Counted from the stretch's first letter, positions 44,283 through 56,825 are shown. The stretch: 64,000 bases of DNA from Lumbricus terrestris (GCA_949752735.1 OX457052.1:35727280-35791279); one strand, 5' to 3'. Numbers and translations: made by a program. The notes: generated from the sequence alone by a model not told the origin.

Positions 44283-45640
44283 TTATAGCCTAGACAATGT
44301 GACGGAAAATTATTAGGCCTATGAATTTTAGCTTGTTCATTGCCTGTGATTATTCAGATTTTACTCATCATTATTATTATTTATTTATTTTAGTAATTTT
44401 ATATTAAATAGATCTGTCACACGTGTAATGTCTAAGATGAAGCGGAGGACGGCGGACTGGTTGCACTGAATTCCGTGTTATGAATCTTATGATGTGCCTA
44501 ATTTGTAGTTCTGCTTTCATAATTATTCGGCCACTACCATCATTCCGCGACTGAGCAAATATCATTGCAAGCGAATTATCCCATACAGTCGGCTACTGCT
44601 AGTAGGCTAGGCCTACTCACTGACAGTAAGGTTTTCGTTATCCAATTGGCCATACAGTAGTTTTCCTTCTGCAGACAACTGCAGATGCAGCGCACCAAAG
44701 TAGACACTATAGCGCCGAATTATCGAACCATTAGTAGGCCTTGTACATGTAGATCCAGCTTTTTTACACCGAATTCATTGATCACTTGAAGTTCTCTGAT
44801 TTGCTGATGTTCATGTCTTTATAACAACACGTGCAAATATTTTAGTTTAAGAAATTTCACAATTTTAATTATGCGCATGCATGCGCGTGACGTTTTAGCA
44901 TAGACTAACACTTTAAATTAATCGATCGGCAGACGGCAGTCTGCAAGATAGCCTACCGGTCAAATAATCAGTAGGCTAAGCATCTGTTTAGCAAACACAC
45001 TACAAAGGCTGCGGAATGTTGTCCTGGTCTCACGATTATTGGTTTGAAGTGACAAATTTAACTATGTTTGTGTCTCAAGTCGAATTAAGTCGAATTGTGG
45101 TAAAAACAGCAAGTGACTTCTCTCGACATAATTCGACTTGGTGTCAGTTGCGGTGAGCAGAAACGACCCAACCTGACTTCGGATGACCTAGTCGACTGGG
45201 GTAGACTTATTGGGGTGGACTCCCAGGTCTACATTCAATATGTAAGTCCATTATTATTATTATTACATAAATTTATTACGCACGCAAGGTCACACCAAAG
45301 TGTGAATCTGAGACGCGAAAGTCAGAAGTCATACAAGCTGTTATTCAAGCAAAAAATCAGTCATAATAAAAGTATATCTTTCAAACAGATTTCCAAGTCA
45401 TTCATTCAGCCAACAAGGCAGCCAGTCAGCTAGATAGAAATCAAATTGCACTGCGTTTAGGAAAAACAAAGAAGAAGTCAGCGAGTCATTCAGTTATTTT
45501 CCAACCAGACGATCAGTGAGTCTGACAACTTGGCGTACATTTAGCCTACCAAGTAGACACTTAGTCATTTTCATATTCAATCGGTCAGTCAATCAATCAC
45601 CCGGACACCGACCAGCGTGTGCATTTATAATGCACTTTCA
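44283..45640. other. Spacer, nothing recognised
   Basis: AT-rich; several TAGGCCTA words; a 106-codon plus-strand frame at 45113-45433 spans GACTT-rich and CAGTCA-rich repeats and is not convincing. Confidence 0.45.
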
Positions 45641-45649
45641 TCTTGCACC

Positions 45650-45903
45650 ATCCTGGTATTCTTCTTCTTTCTTCTGTGCTCTCTTCCGTCAGTCATGCGG
45701 CGACGATGAGGCTCTCACATGACTTTGCCAGACTTGTCTATTTCTGATGAGATCCTTTGCTCCTGCAATTCCAATATCCATATTCCTCAGATCTTCTCCT
45801 GGTATTACTGGTGGCCAATTCCTCAAAAGACGTGCTCTAGGAAAACCTCTTAGCTGCTCTTCACGATCAGTCTGCCATTGTGTATTATACAGCCTAATCA
45901 CTC
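45650..45903 (-). pseudogene. LINE reverse transcriptase C-terminal fragment
   Basis: The minus-strand frame reads YNTQWQTDREEQLRGFPRAR, NWPPVIPGEDLRN, then AGAKDLIRNRQVWQSHVRAS and stop, with an AGAAGAAGAA-type 3' tail (45660-45690 on the plus strand). It shares its last ~30 codons and tail with 35962-36075, so the two are 3' ends of one family. 5'-truncated. Confidence 0.75.
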
Positions 45904-46216
45904 ACGTGGTCTTGTCAAGGCTTCTAAAAATCACCCGGTCACGGCCTAGAGTCTTTAATTTAAAATGCGTTGTCATTTTTTTCAAAACTGAAGCATTATC
46001 AATGACAAATCCCATCAGCCAGCAAGACAATCAGTAGGATAGTTATTCATTCAGTCATGCAATCAGACCACTAAAAAGTTAGTGACTCATTCACGGAATG
46101 CTCCAAGCAGTCAGCCAATGGATGAGTGAGTCAGCCATGCAGTCATACAACCAACGAATCATTCATTCAGTAACAGAAACAATCAGCCAGTTCGCTATTC
46201 AGGAAATCTGCCATTC

Positions 46217-46286
46217 ATGAACTAACCAGTCCATCCATCCATCCATCCATCCATCCATCCATCCATCCATCCATCCATCCATCCAT

Positions 46287-46315
<29 letters not shown>
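46217..46315. repeat. (CATC)n microsatellite
   Basis: About 24 CATC units, then degenerate TCATTCAT/CCATTCATC to about 46450. Confidence 0.95.
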
Positions 46316-46318
<3 letters not shown>

Positions 46319-46621
46319 TCATCCATTCGTTCATTCATCCAATCATCCATCCTTCCATTCACCCATCAATTCAACAATGCATATGCCTGTCAATCCATTT
46401 ATCAATACACCCAACAGTCCATTCATCGATATATCCATTCGTCCATTCAGCAAAATGCAGCCTAATCAAACGTAAAGCATAGTAAAATTAACCCTCATAG
46501 GGTCACGATTTTCTCAACCGATTTTGGTCACCGGGGGGTAAAAAATAGCCCCACTGTGATTCGCATGATTTCTATGATAAACCCCGATTTTGAAGTATAA
46601 AACTAAAATAAATTATTTATA

Positions 46622-47080
46622 GAAGGTTCGCGGAATGCACTGGAACCAAAGTAACATATGCAGGACTGCAAGAAATTCAAAATGGCGGACAAAATGGCGG
46701 CCAGGATCTTAAATGGCTATAAGTGAAGCTATGTATGCAATGGAAACATGATTTCAGAGTCTAAATCAACATTTTCGTGGTCAAGGAATGCAATGGAACC
46801 AATGTCACATGTGTGGCACTGCACGAAAATCAAAATGGCGGACAAAATGGCGGCCAGAATATTAAAATGGCTACTAGTGAAGTCACATGTGCAATGGAAA
46901 CATGATCTCAGGGCCTAAATCAACATTTTCTAGGTCAAGGAATGCGATGGACCCAATTCCACTTATATGGCACTGCAAGGAAACTACAATTGGGATAAAA
47001 TGGCGGCCATATTCTTGAATTGGCTATCAGTAAAATTCTGTATCTAATGAAAATATGATTTAATAATTTCTTGATCAAAT
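46622..47080. repeat. 154-bp tandem repeat, 3 copies, with ATGGCGGC motifs
   Basis: GGAATGC starts at 46632, 46785 and 46939. Units 1 and 2 contain CAAAATGGCGGACAAAATGG followed by CGGCC. Unit 3 keeps one AAAATGGCGGCC. The motif equals the known YY1 core (AAnATGGCGGC). Confidence 0.85.
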
Positions 47081-47474
47081 AATTTCATGAAAGCCACATT
47101 CAATATGTAGCATTGTACCTATTATGCAATGAAATTATCATATCTAGTCGAAATTTTTAGTAGCCTATGATTACACTACAGTTTAACTATTGCTGGCATT
47201 ATGTATGTGCCGTATTCATACTTCAATGTTTCATAACTTGATCTATCAATAGTTCAATGTTTCATGACTTGACAGATAAATAGTATACAGTCTATTCAGG
47301 TCTTGTTGCTGTCAATGCAATTGCGTTCAAGTGTACATGGCAAGATCGCACTTCGACAGCAGCAGGTCTTGATGCTACACTTGTTAACTTCGCGTGATTT
47401 GCTGAAGACAATTTTATTTATTCATCCTAATTTTATGAAACCAAAACGATTTCTATCATAATGTCCAGATACTG

Positions 47475-47580
47475 ATTCTTTGTTCGTGGTTGAGCTGGGA
47501 GCGCCTCTGAGTAGTTTCTTGAAGGGGCGCTATATAAATACTTTGAATGAATGAATGAATGAATGAATGAAAAGGAGACA
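47475..47580 (-). repeat. SINE-like 3' part with (AATG)n tail
   Basis: 'GGGAGCGCCTCTGAGTAG' and 'GCGCTATATAAATAC' are followed by (GAAT)n. The same order occurs in complement at 21990-22060. Nested in the piggyBac-like element. Confidence 0.6.
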
Positions 47581-48184
47581 TTTTAACAGCAAGACACTCA
47601 TGTGTAAAGCATGCATAATGCTGTTTAAAAATTCCTGAGTAAAATAGCTAGGACGTGGTGCATTATCGTACTTGGTAGTTGATTTGGGTGCATGAATAAT
47701 TAATGAAACTGGATGCATTCTGTGCATGAAACATATTTAGGAAAAGTCACAGAAGCGATTTCTTCAACTATTTTCAGGGAGTAAAATATCCGTGCAAAAC
47801 CGAGATGGAGGTATTTTTTACCCCCCGGTGACCCTATGAGGGTTAAAACGTGTATAATTTATGGTTGAGCAGCAGAGATTAATGGACTCATTTACGGGTG
47901 GGTGAAACGTGCTCAGTAGCATATACTCGCCTTAGCAAGTTTCTAAACACTTATTTGCTCAGTCTGATAATCCGACCTACGAAAGCGTAATTAAACGATC
48001 ATTGATCTCATTAGGCCTAAGGCAAATATGGCGAAGGTGGTGCAGAAATTCAGTGACATGTCTGCCGCAAGTTAGTGTTAGGATTGAACAAAACCCGATT
48101 TCTAGATTGATTGTTCGTGAAATAACTATAATAGACCATTTCGCACATTGTGTTTGCGAGGCCTATAAATGCGTGCGTGTCTTA

Positions 48185-48480
48185 TTTCAAACGAGGAAGT
48201 TCTGGAAAGGATTGGAGAGGAAAGAAAATGATAAAAACAATCAGAGAAAGACAAAAACTGGATATGGCATAAGCTTACGCTAAGAAGAGACAACCTGGTA
48301 AAAACGGTGATAAAAGGAAAAATGGAGGGGAAAAGAACAAGAGGAAGACCACGACAGATGATGTTGGGCACGATGATGACGAGGATTGGATACCAAAATC
48401 TAAAAGAGAAGGCCCAGCGGAGGGAGGAGTGGCGACATTGGACAACCGAACCTGCATAGCGGCAGAGAACCAGAAGAAGA
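48185..48480 (+). pseudogene. LINE reverse transcriptase C-terminal fragment
   Basis: The frame from about 48266 reads HKLTLRRDNLVKTVIKGKME, GKRTRGRPRQ and KAQRREEWRHWTTEPA and stops at 48459, followed by an AACCAGAAGAAGA tail. 'GKR(S)RGR(Q)R...A.dR..WR' is the classic end of RTE/Jockey-like LINE proteins. Truncated at its 5' end. Confidence 0.8.
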
Positions 48481-48837
48481 TCTTAATAATATTTTCAGTA
48501 AGTCTGTGTGTCTGTTTGTTTGTTTGTGGGTTTGTGGGTTAGCTATGCACGGCCACAGTGTTAAAGCAGTCGATTACAATCTTTCGTAGAGGGTCGGGGT
48601 CGACCCGGAGCAGGTCATTGGGTGAGGGGGGTTCGGCGAATTTCTGCTGCCATGGGGGCCAGGGTGGGGGCAAAACATTCATTTTTCTACTTTTTCAGAC
48701 GCTTCCATGCTTAGTTTCACACTTATTCACCTCAAACATTACAAATACACATATTTTATACGGGACGCCTCCCATTCACCAAACACACACCTCGGCCTAA
48801 ATTTCACGGGTGGCGTACCGATGGAGGTGGAAGTTTG
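48481..48837. other. Spacer, nothing recognised
   Basis: T/G-rich, no supported exon. Confidence 0.4.
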
Positions 48838-48992
48838 ATGGGGGGTAAAGGGGTGTGGTGGGGTTGGGTGGTTTGGGTGGGGTGGGTGAGGGAGATGGAG
48901 GGAGGCAGGGTGGGAGAGAGTGAGTGATGGAGGTGGGAGGGAAGGAGGGAGGGTGGGATGGAGGAAGGGAGGGACGGAGGGAGGGATTGGCG
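48838..48992 (+). repeat. G-rich tract, many GGG runs
   Basis: More than 20 runs of three or more G (GGGTGGGTGAGGGAGATGG, GGAGGGAGGGTGGG). The plus strand could form G-quadruplexes. Minus-strand Pro/Ser frames are artefacts. Confidence 0.85.
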
Positions 48993-49334
48993 GGGAACGA
49001 CACGGATCCTAAAATTCCCTGGCAACGCCGGATACCCCAGCTGGTATATTATATAGATGCACAGAATGAATGTGAAGAATATGCATGTATGGGTGCGTTT
49101 TTATAGCCGGTCGTGACATTGATGGTGTGTGTCTACATTTTATTCTAAGTCGGTTAATTTCGATAACTCTAGTCGTCCATTGTTTTACACCGGTGTAGAC
49201 AATATATATGGTTGCTAATGATTAACATAGGTCCTAACACGTCCAATGATTACGAAGGGCGGTCGGCTAAAACAGGTTTATTTATTAGACCATAATTATT
49301 ATGCCTTTGTTTGTTTTGTTTGTACGTGCACTTG

Positions 49335-49510
49335 TTATAGCGCCCCATCAAGCACTCTAATCAAAGTCGCTCTCGACTGCAGAGTGGACACTGCATCGGA
49401 GTTTCACGCCGAAGCGCTGAGCAATTGTGAGTGAAGGACTTGCCCAAGGTCCCTACGCGACGAATTGAGGTGGATTATGAAGCAGAACAATGCAATCGCG
49501 CCTACGCCTA
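49335..49510. repeat. SINE-like body copy
   Basis: 'TATAGCGCC', 'CGGAGTTTCACGCCGAAGCG' and 'AGGACTTGCCCAAGGT' match the SINE at 6148-6447 in the same order. The tRNA-like head is not clear. Confidence 0.6.
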
Positions 49511-49955
49511 TGCCTCTTCAAAATTTCTATACATGTAGGTCTACTTCTGTTTAGTGCCTAACTAAGAATTCTGAGAGTGACGCTGACAGCATAGTGATCA
49601 AGGGAAGCCAAGCAAAGCCACAACATTCGATGGGGGAATGGATCTTTCATTCTGTGTTTTTACCGACTTTTAAAATTTCTATTCATTTTTCTGTACTCGA
49701 TTTTCTTTTCCCCTGGGGCCGGTAGTGCGGATAACACGCTGGCGTTGAGAGCGAGAGGTAACGACTCTAACGAGTTCTATGCCCCGTTGTGCGGACATGT
49801 TTTGAAGGCTGCTATTAGCGCAGTGTAATCTTTTCTGTTGGTAACCAAATTTGATCTTAATTAAGGCCACTACCTAACTTGCACATGTAAATGTAAAGTG
49901 CAGAGCGTTTCAGGTGTTTAATTAAAGAAAAAAATTTATTATTCTCTGGCTTCCA
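49511..49955. other. Spacer, nothing recognised
   Basis: No exon or repeat identified. Confidence 0.4.
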
Positions 49956-50440
49956 TTTTTTTAGCGTTGTTTCGTCATTCCAGTTTCTATTTCATAGCTA
50001 TAAATACCCTTATCCCGCTTCCATTTTTAGCGTTTTTAATCAATATAGCTTCTATTTATAGTTGTGAAGTAGAAGCTGGATTTATGACAGAAAAAAACTT
50101 AAAGAAAGAAAAGCTGGATGAAGGTGCCTTTACTAATAAATAAACGCTGGATTGACAAAAAACGCTAAAGAACTGAAACCTGGATGAAGGCATTTATAGA
50201 TATGAAACAGCTGGATTTATGAATAGAACGATAAATAAATGGAAGCTGGATGGTGTTTTTAGATGCAAAATAGAACCTGGATTATAAAAAAAATGCTAAA
50301 GAAATGGAAGCCGGATTAAGGTCCCCTTAATAATGAAGTCGAAGTCGGATTGCACAGAAATGCTTAAGAAATGGAACCTGGATGAAGACTAGTTTACTGA
50401 TAAAATATAAGCTGGTTTGAAGAAAAAAGGCTTAAATCCA
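49956..50440. repeat. GGAAGCTGGATGAAGG degenerate repeat, partly inverted
   Basis: About 9 units of AAATGGAAGCTGGATGAAGG spaced about 50-60 bp. The first ~100 bp carry the complement (CAGTTTCTATTTCATAGCTA). The same motif forms the inner arms of the foldback element at 43502-44274, so this is probably a decayed relative. Confidence 0.75.
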
Positions 50441-50689
50441 ATTCTATATACAATTAATTTATTTTCATTGATGAAACGTTTATTTAGCAACGCGGTCATT
50501 TCGTGAAGCAATCTTCAACTTCAGAAACATTATAAATATCGATTCGGCTTCATTAAAAGATACGTTTATTTCGTTGGTTTCTGTTTTGGGTTTCATCAAT
50601 ACGTTTTCACCTCATAAGTTCTTTTCATCAATATAGCTTCTCCTCAAGCGGCAATAACCATTGAATAAAAAATTCCAGCGAACATAATT

Positions 50690-50830
50690 TTTATCGTGTA
50701 CCAGTTGTCTGTAGACCAGTTAAAATTAGGCAAGTTGTTTGTAGACCAGTTGTCGTAGATGAGTTGTATATATGCAGACCAGTTGTAGTCAGACCAGTAA
50801 ACTGTTGTCTGTAGACCAGTTGTGGTGGAA
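50690..50830. repeat. GTAGACCAGTTGT degenerate repeat
   Basis: Six imperfect copies of (TCT)GTAGACCAGTTG within 140 bp. Confidence 0.75.
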
Positions 50831-51271
50831 CCAAACAAGGTTAATCAAATATCTGTGCTCTTTGCTGCTGTTGTGATAATCAATATCAAAGCAATTTCCA
50901 TATAAAGCAAGAAGAGACGCACTGAGCGCCATATTACCGTCGCTAGTCAGTAGCCTTAGGCTATAGTCTTGTCAAGTCCTCATAAACGGCTTCAATGACT
51001 TTGCCGTATTAAGTCCGCTTTAACCACCCGACATGTCTGCATGCACTAGTTCTTTATATAGGGGATAGGTGGCGCAAGGGGATGGACCCTCAAAATAAAC
51101 AAAAGTTCGATTTATAAAAAATCGTTTATGGGGACTTTTTCCAAAAACACGAAATGAGCACGAATCAAGGCATTTTAAGCAACTTTGAAAATGGGTTAAT
51201 GGGGACGTCCCCATAAGCGTTCGACCATGTAGTTTTGGGTACGCAAGTCCCCAGAAACGCGGGCTTTATAA

Positions 51272-51275
<4 letters not shown>
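50831..51275. other. Spacer, nothing recognised
   Basis: Contains 'TGGGGACGTCCCCATAA' near 51200. No exon supported. Confidence 0.4.

Positions 51276-51317
<42 letters not shown>
51276..51317. repeat. (TA)n at the left edge of duplication copy B
   Basis: About 21 TA units directly abut the start of homology to copy A (51323). Confidence 0.9.
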
Positions 51318-51320
<3 letters not shown>

Positions 51321-51485
51321 TGCTGAAAGAAGTAAATTTTATACTGAGATAACCGTATGAGCAGTAATAATATTTTGATGAGTTAAATGCTGTAATTCTT
51401 AACTGATTCAGCCATAATTATTGGTTGCTGTAATTCTTGAATAATTAAATTATATACTGAAGTAATTCTATTCTAATAATCTGAC

Positions 51486-51625
51486 CTGTGCTAGTGTTAG
51501 TTGCTTGGCGGTGATGAGACCGGTCGACTGAAGATCGCGAATGAATTCGTCCGACATAAAAACATCGCTCGACAACTGAGTCTTAAACTTCTTCAGTACA
51601 GACATCTCCTCCTTTGTCATCATCT
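51486..51625 (-). pseudogene. CARD-like exon, copy B (orphan)
   Basis: Same 46 codons and splice signals as 3204-3343 (start ATG at 51623, donor CAG/GTCAG at 51483-51485). It is intact as an exon. The second exon found in copy A is absent: homology ends at 51323-51325, the CAG of the acceptor, and continues into (TA)n. Unless another acceptor is used, this copy cannot encode the full domain. Visible differences from A are mostly silent or Ser/Thr swaps. Confidence 0.45.
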
Positions 51626-52049
51626 CTACACAAATAAATACCACGTCATAAATTACTACGCAAGAACACAAAACATCACATATTATATATATATCTGTAC
51701 TTATATGCATTCACATACAAAATATAAACACACACACACACACATATATATATGCATATATACATTATATACGTATATATATGTATATATATGAGTGTGT
51801 ATTTATGTGGGCCTAATATATAGCTATAGGCCTACGTTATGTAATAGACATGCACAAGTGTGCGTCGTAGATACTGGTAATAGGCCTACCTTAGAATTAT
51901 TGCGTAGGCCTATCATAATGCTTCGCATGTTTATTTCATAAAAGGTTGTGTTTGCTTTTTATTGGTGTATGCAAACTTTGCAAAGGCATGTGAATAATTA
52001 GGCCAAATAGTAAAATGTCGTGCAGGTGTTCTATACATGCATGTCCTCT

Positions 52050-52430
52050 ATCACCCACCCTTCCTTCCTCTACTCCTCTGTCTGTTTGTCTATCTCTCTC
52101 CAAATTTCATATATGCATGAATGACTGAATATATATAATAAAAAGTTAAAAACCTGTATACAGAGAATATACGATATAATAACGTACATCTATACGATAT
52201 AATATATAATATATATAATTATGCAATTAATCTGCATTATTCAGAGAATATATACAAAGCCCACGAAGCACCATAACTATAATAGGCTATCCACTTGTAA
52301 TCTGATCCGTTAATATATTTACTAATATATAATTGGATTCCACGAGTACTGGCTGCATCTGTCATGGGCTGATACCTCTCTTAAGTCATGTTTATTAAGT
52401 ATTTAATTCTTTAGTCAACCGTCAGGTGGA
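52050..52430. other. Copy-B-specific insertion
   Basis: Sequence between 'CATGTCCTCTA' and 'GTGGACAACTTAGACGACGT' is absent from copy A (junction about 3818-3828). TA-rich, with no clear terminal repeats. Confidence 0.6.
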
Positions 52431-53304
52431 CAACTTAGACGACGTCATCTGTGAAAAGACGTCAGACAACCGCAGAGGACCCAGACTGTCCGTCCGTCTG
52501 TCTGTCTGTCTGTCTACATATGTTTTTGTATGTGTCCGTGTATCTGTTGACAAGTGCATGAGAGATCGTCATAATATTATTGTGTAGGACACATTCAGCA
52601 CCGATGGCACGAACTGTTCTACATATAATTAAAGGGATGGGCTAAAAGTTCCGAAGCAGCACAATACAATTGATCAATTCAATGCAATGTGATGCAATGC
52701 AGTGCAATACAATACAAAACAGTACAATACGACGCAATACAACTATTGCAATCCAATGCTATGCAGCGCAATTAAATAAAACAGGCATGCAGCAAAACAC
52801 AATACAATACAATACAAATATATTGAGTAAGCTTATACAAGGCAAAGCCATATTTTATTATTTGCCCTCCTCCTAAGGTTCGAAATTGCACAAACGACCA
52901 TAAAACAGAGGACACGAGTTATACTTGAAATCCATGAAATTATGCAAAGAATGAGCGAATAGAGAAGAAAATGACATTCCACTTAAACTATAGGCCTGAG
53001 ACAGCCACGGATTTTAAATCTTCAATTTCACAGCATCGGCGCATGAGCAGAAATATCGAAACCAAATTTCTCCCTGACGTGAACTTGAACCCCCAATCCC
53101 TCAACTAGCAGGCCATCACGCCGCTAACCACTGCATCATCTAGCGCCCCATGTATACAACTGAGTCTTGTTGCTGCTTGGCGACACTGTGTTGACATATC
53201 AAGGATGATTAGTAATAGTATCACCCTCCTTCTTCTGCAGTATTTTGACTGGCACTGCAAAAGTGCGATCAGTGGCGCATTTATACAACCGAGTAAGCAC
53301 TTAC

Positions 53305-53384
53305 TTTGTCTTGTAGCTTCGGATGCCGTTTCTAAATAACTCCAACTTGTCCAGCTCTCTAGAAAACCAGCGCTACAGCAATTC
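53305..53384 (-). pseudogene. Frame-broken copy of the predicted 82-bp exon
   Basis: Acceptor (TTTACACAG) and donor (GTAAGT) are kept, but the exon is 80 bp. Relative to copy A a TA is missing in TTCTA(TA)GAGAG, which creates a TAG in the open frame of A. Confidence 0.35.
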
Positions 53385-53850
53385 CTGTGTAAACACAAGA
53401 GCGTTCTGTAGAGTTATTCCTTGGTCAATGTGTAACCACTGACATTCGTATAATTCCCGACTAAGGCCAATGCCCTTTACAATAATATTATCAAGACTCC
53501 TGCAACATCGTACGATGAACGTTCTGTGGCATGCAGCCGCATTGCAGCATCAGCATCAGCATCAGCATCAGCAGCAGCAGCTGATAAGCATTGCTCAGCT
53601 AGTCTCTCTCTACAGTCCTCATTCCTATTCCTATCTAGCGACGTCTGCAGGTTGCTGAAACAAGTTTAGACACGTGATGCTCAATGGCATTGTTATACCG
53701 ATACAATAATTAAATGTTCGCTCAACTACCCAACACAGAACTTCCGTTCGACTGTCTGTCTGCATAATTAGAATGTATACATGTATTTGTATTCGACAAC
53801 GTATATAATGAATGTGCGTGTATATATATGGATATATATATATATATACA

Positions 53851-53855
<5 letters not shown>

Positions 53856-53884
<29 letters not shown>

Positions 53885-54092
53885 CATGGGCTGCTGTAGG
53901 CCTAGGCCTATATACATGCTGTTGCAGAGTGTATTTCGAACTGTTTTGTCCACACAGGCTTGCATGAACATAATTATACATGTATAGGCTATGTACGATG
54001 TATATACAACATGACATAATATATATATATATATAATGATATATATATATATATATGATATATATATATAATGTTATATATATATATATATA
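53856..54092. repeat. (GT)n and (TA)n microsatellites, copy B
   Basis: A short (GT)n of about 14 units (53856-53882) and a (TA)-rich run (54018-54092) correspond to the far longer (GT)n and shorter TA run of copy A. Confidence 0.9.
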
Positions 54093-54609
54093 TCAAACAT
54101 GACCTATATATTATGTTGTCTCTGGTTTGTTTGTGTGTTGTATTTGTTTCCGGGGAGACGATTATGAATCATCGAAGAGAGCGGTAAAGATTATAGCCTA
54201 CCTGTACTTTAGGTACTTCAGTACCTGTAGCATATATAATCATCTAAACAGAGACGACGCTGATGGGCAATTCTATGGCAAGAGGCATTATGCGACCTAA
54301 GCATGCATAATATGGCATGGAATACCTGGGCAACCGACAAGATTCAACACAATGATGTAGAATTATGTAGAATCATGTAGGCCTATGTAAGATTCACTAT
54401 AGCGTGAATACATACAATGATAAGCATTGTAAAAATTCATAAAGAGACAGCTATAGACAGACAGTGTGTAATCTATTCCACCTCCTCTGCATGGGAGAAA
54501 GGGTGGTGGTTAACATTTTTTAGGGTTACGACAACCGAGCGTCCTGTGGAGGCACTGAGCAAGGGAGGAGTATGGTAAGAATATGTGCCCCATCCTCACA
54601 GAATTTCTC

Positions 54610-54885
54610 TAAATGTCCATTATTATAGTGCAGAGGCAGTATTTTAAGCTGTCAACTATTATAACGCACCTATACAAGCTCACTACTCAGAGGCGTTCCC
54701 GACTATACAGCGCGGACACGGCATCGGAGTTTCGCGCCGGAGCGCACGAGCAATTGAAAGAGAAGGACTTGCTCAATGTCAATTCACGACGGTTTGAGGA
54801 GCATTCAAACCCTAAACCGACCGGCATATGCATCGAACTCACCACTACACCATCGCGCCTCACAATATGCACAAGTCTACATAAT
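54610..54885 (-). repeat. tRNA-derived SINE-like element, copy B
   Basis: Partner of 6148-6447, with 'GATGGTGTAGTGGTGAGTTC' and 'GGTTTAGGGTTTGAATGC' on the minus strand. It was present before the duplication. Confidence 0.65.
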
Positions 54886-55036
54886 ATTGTATGCTTAGGT
54901 GCATGATCATTGTAATTACTCACATCATCGATCCGTATTTATTTTCGTTGTCATGGTTGCGACGGGAAGCAATAGCGGCGTCGAGAGGAGAGCGGAAGAC
55001 GTCAAACAAAGCGTCATCGACAGATACTTCAGCTGA

Positions 55037-55050
55037 AGCAGCTACACACA

Positions 55051-55141
<91 letters not shown>

Positions 55142-55470
55142 ACACACACACACACATACACACACACATAGACACATTGACACACGCACATGCACGCGCA
55201 CACACATGCACGCTCAAACACACATACGCACATGCACACACACGCACATGCACGCTCACACATACACAAGCACACATACACAAGCACACGCACACACAGA
55301 CACACACATGCACACGTGCGCGCACACACACATAGACACACGCACGCACACACATGTATACGCACATGCACACATAGATACACACACACGCACACACACA
55401 TGCACACATACAAATGCATGCTCTCTTTCTCACACACACGCACACATGCACACACATGCACACTTACACA
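55037..55470. repeat. (CA)n and CA-rich satellite-like tract
   Basis: Pure (CA)n of about 90 bp (55048-55136), then GCACA/TGCACA-interrupted sequence. Longer than its copy A partner. Open frames on both strands are artefacts. Confidence 0.95.
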
Positions 55471-56825
55471 TTGACTGACAGATCGAGGAGATCACACCTC
55501 TGCAGAATGACCACAATTCATAGTATATAACGGATGATTACAAGTTATTACAGGAGTCGAATTAAATTGTTGGCAGCCATGCAAGTCATCAATCTCGTCC
55601 TATTATTATTGCTCGGTTTACCGACGCCATCTGTCGAATGGAAGGATGAGTGGACATCTGGGAGAGTAGCTTCTTTTAAGTAGAGTTGTTGATGATTTTC
55701 ATTATTAAACTACAACTCTGTTTTAAGTAGTATTGACTTCCATTTTAGGAGAACTCCGATAAACAAACTTATTTTTCAATGCATTTCCCACTCTTTATCG
55801 CTATTTAGCATGAACCATAATTGGTATATAGTGGCTATTGTGAAATTATTGTTTTGAAATAAGTTCAGAGTACTATTGTCCTTTAGTCTGTCTGTCCGCT
55901 CTGCTAAATTGACCTGTGCATACTTTTGATGCACATGCCTATCTTATAGTCTGCTCGAGACACCTGCAAAAAGGCAATATAATTTGCTATGAATAATAAA
56001 GGTTGCACCAATGCATTTATTATAGTGTTTCATTTGTCATTTTAACGTCACTGTGTGATAAAATATCGTTGACGACGCCCTCCTCCTTTATCCAGGCAGA
56101 GTGCAAAAACGTGTATATCGGAGTTTTGAATGGATCCAGATTTGATGAGGGCTTACGACAACCGAGTCCGTTGTCCTTGAACAAAATTTGTTTGGCATAA
56201 TAATACAACTTTTTTATCGGAGTTTTCAGGACGCTAATTAGAAAATTTAATATACTACGATTTAACATCGTTCTAGAGGTGTCTACAGGCAAATCATCAT
56301 ACGGAGAGATGATTATCCCTGATTTAATAAAAACGGCCATAATTTCAGGGTTATTTATTGCCAAATTTGCCATTTTATAAAAACTCTAATTATAAACCAG
56401 CTTATTTTCAATCGCAATTGAAAACTCGGAACTTCTACAGCGCTCACAAAGTCGCGGGAACAAGCCAATTCAAAGGCGCTCAATCAAATCAAAGTTGATA
56501 GACAGGAGTCAAGATCGAGAGAGTCGGGCAAGGAGTTGGATAGACGGCTATGGTGGATGATATTTAGAGTTGAAATGACGTGGAAGGGGTGGAAGTGGAA
56601 GAAACATGATTTGATAAGTGGAAAAGCAACTTTTTTAGTTTGGAGTGAAAGACCTGTGTTGATAAAGCGAGATACTCTTACTCAATATACGCTTACACTT
56701 TTTCTTTGCTATTCAACAAGAACTAATAATCATATGGCTATTGCATAATTATTCTGTTTTGGAATGAGCTTTATATTTGTTCTCCCTCTATCTGTCCTCG
56801 CTGCTAAATGCGTAGGCCTATAATA

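Larger units (their letters stand above)
46492..47842. mobile_element. piggyBac-like non-autonomous element, 1351 bp
   Basis: TTAA at 46488-46491 and 47843-47846 flanks inverted ends CCCTCATAGGGTCAC and GTGACCCTATGAGGG. TTAA target plus a CCCT start is the piggyBac signature. Both arms continue with CCGGGGGGTAAAAAATA, displaced by about 26 bp on the left. The interior has three 154-bp tandem units rich in ATGGCGG and a nested SINE-like piece. No transposase frame. Confidence 0.85.
51323..56825 (+). repeat. Segmental duplication, copy B (partner 3044-10653)
   Basis: Collinear with copy A through the CARD-like exon, TA/CA tracts, CTGT repeat, AATAC tract, SINE heads, 82-bp exon, CAG and GT repeats, CA-rich tract and the terminal block. 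It lacks the 2.4-kb hAT-type insertion. It contains an extra ~370 bp (52050-52430) and shorter microsatellites. Confidence 0.9.
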
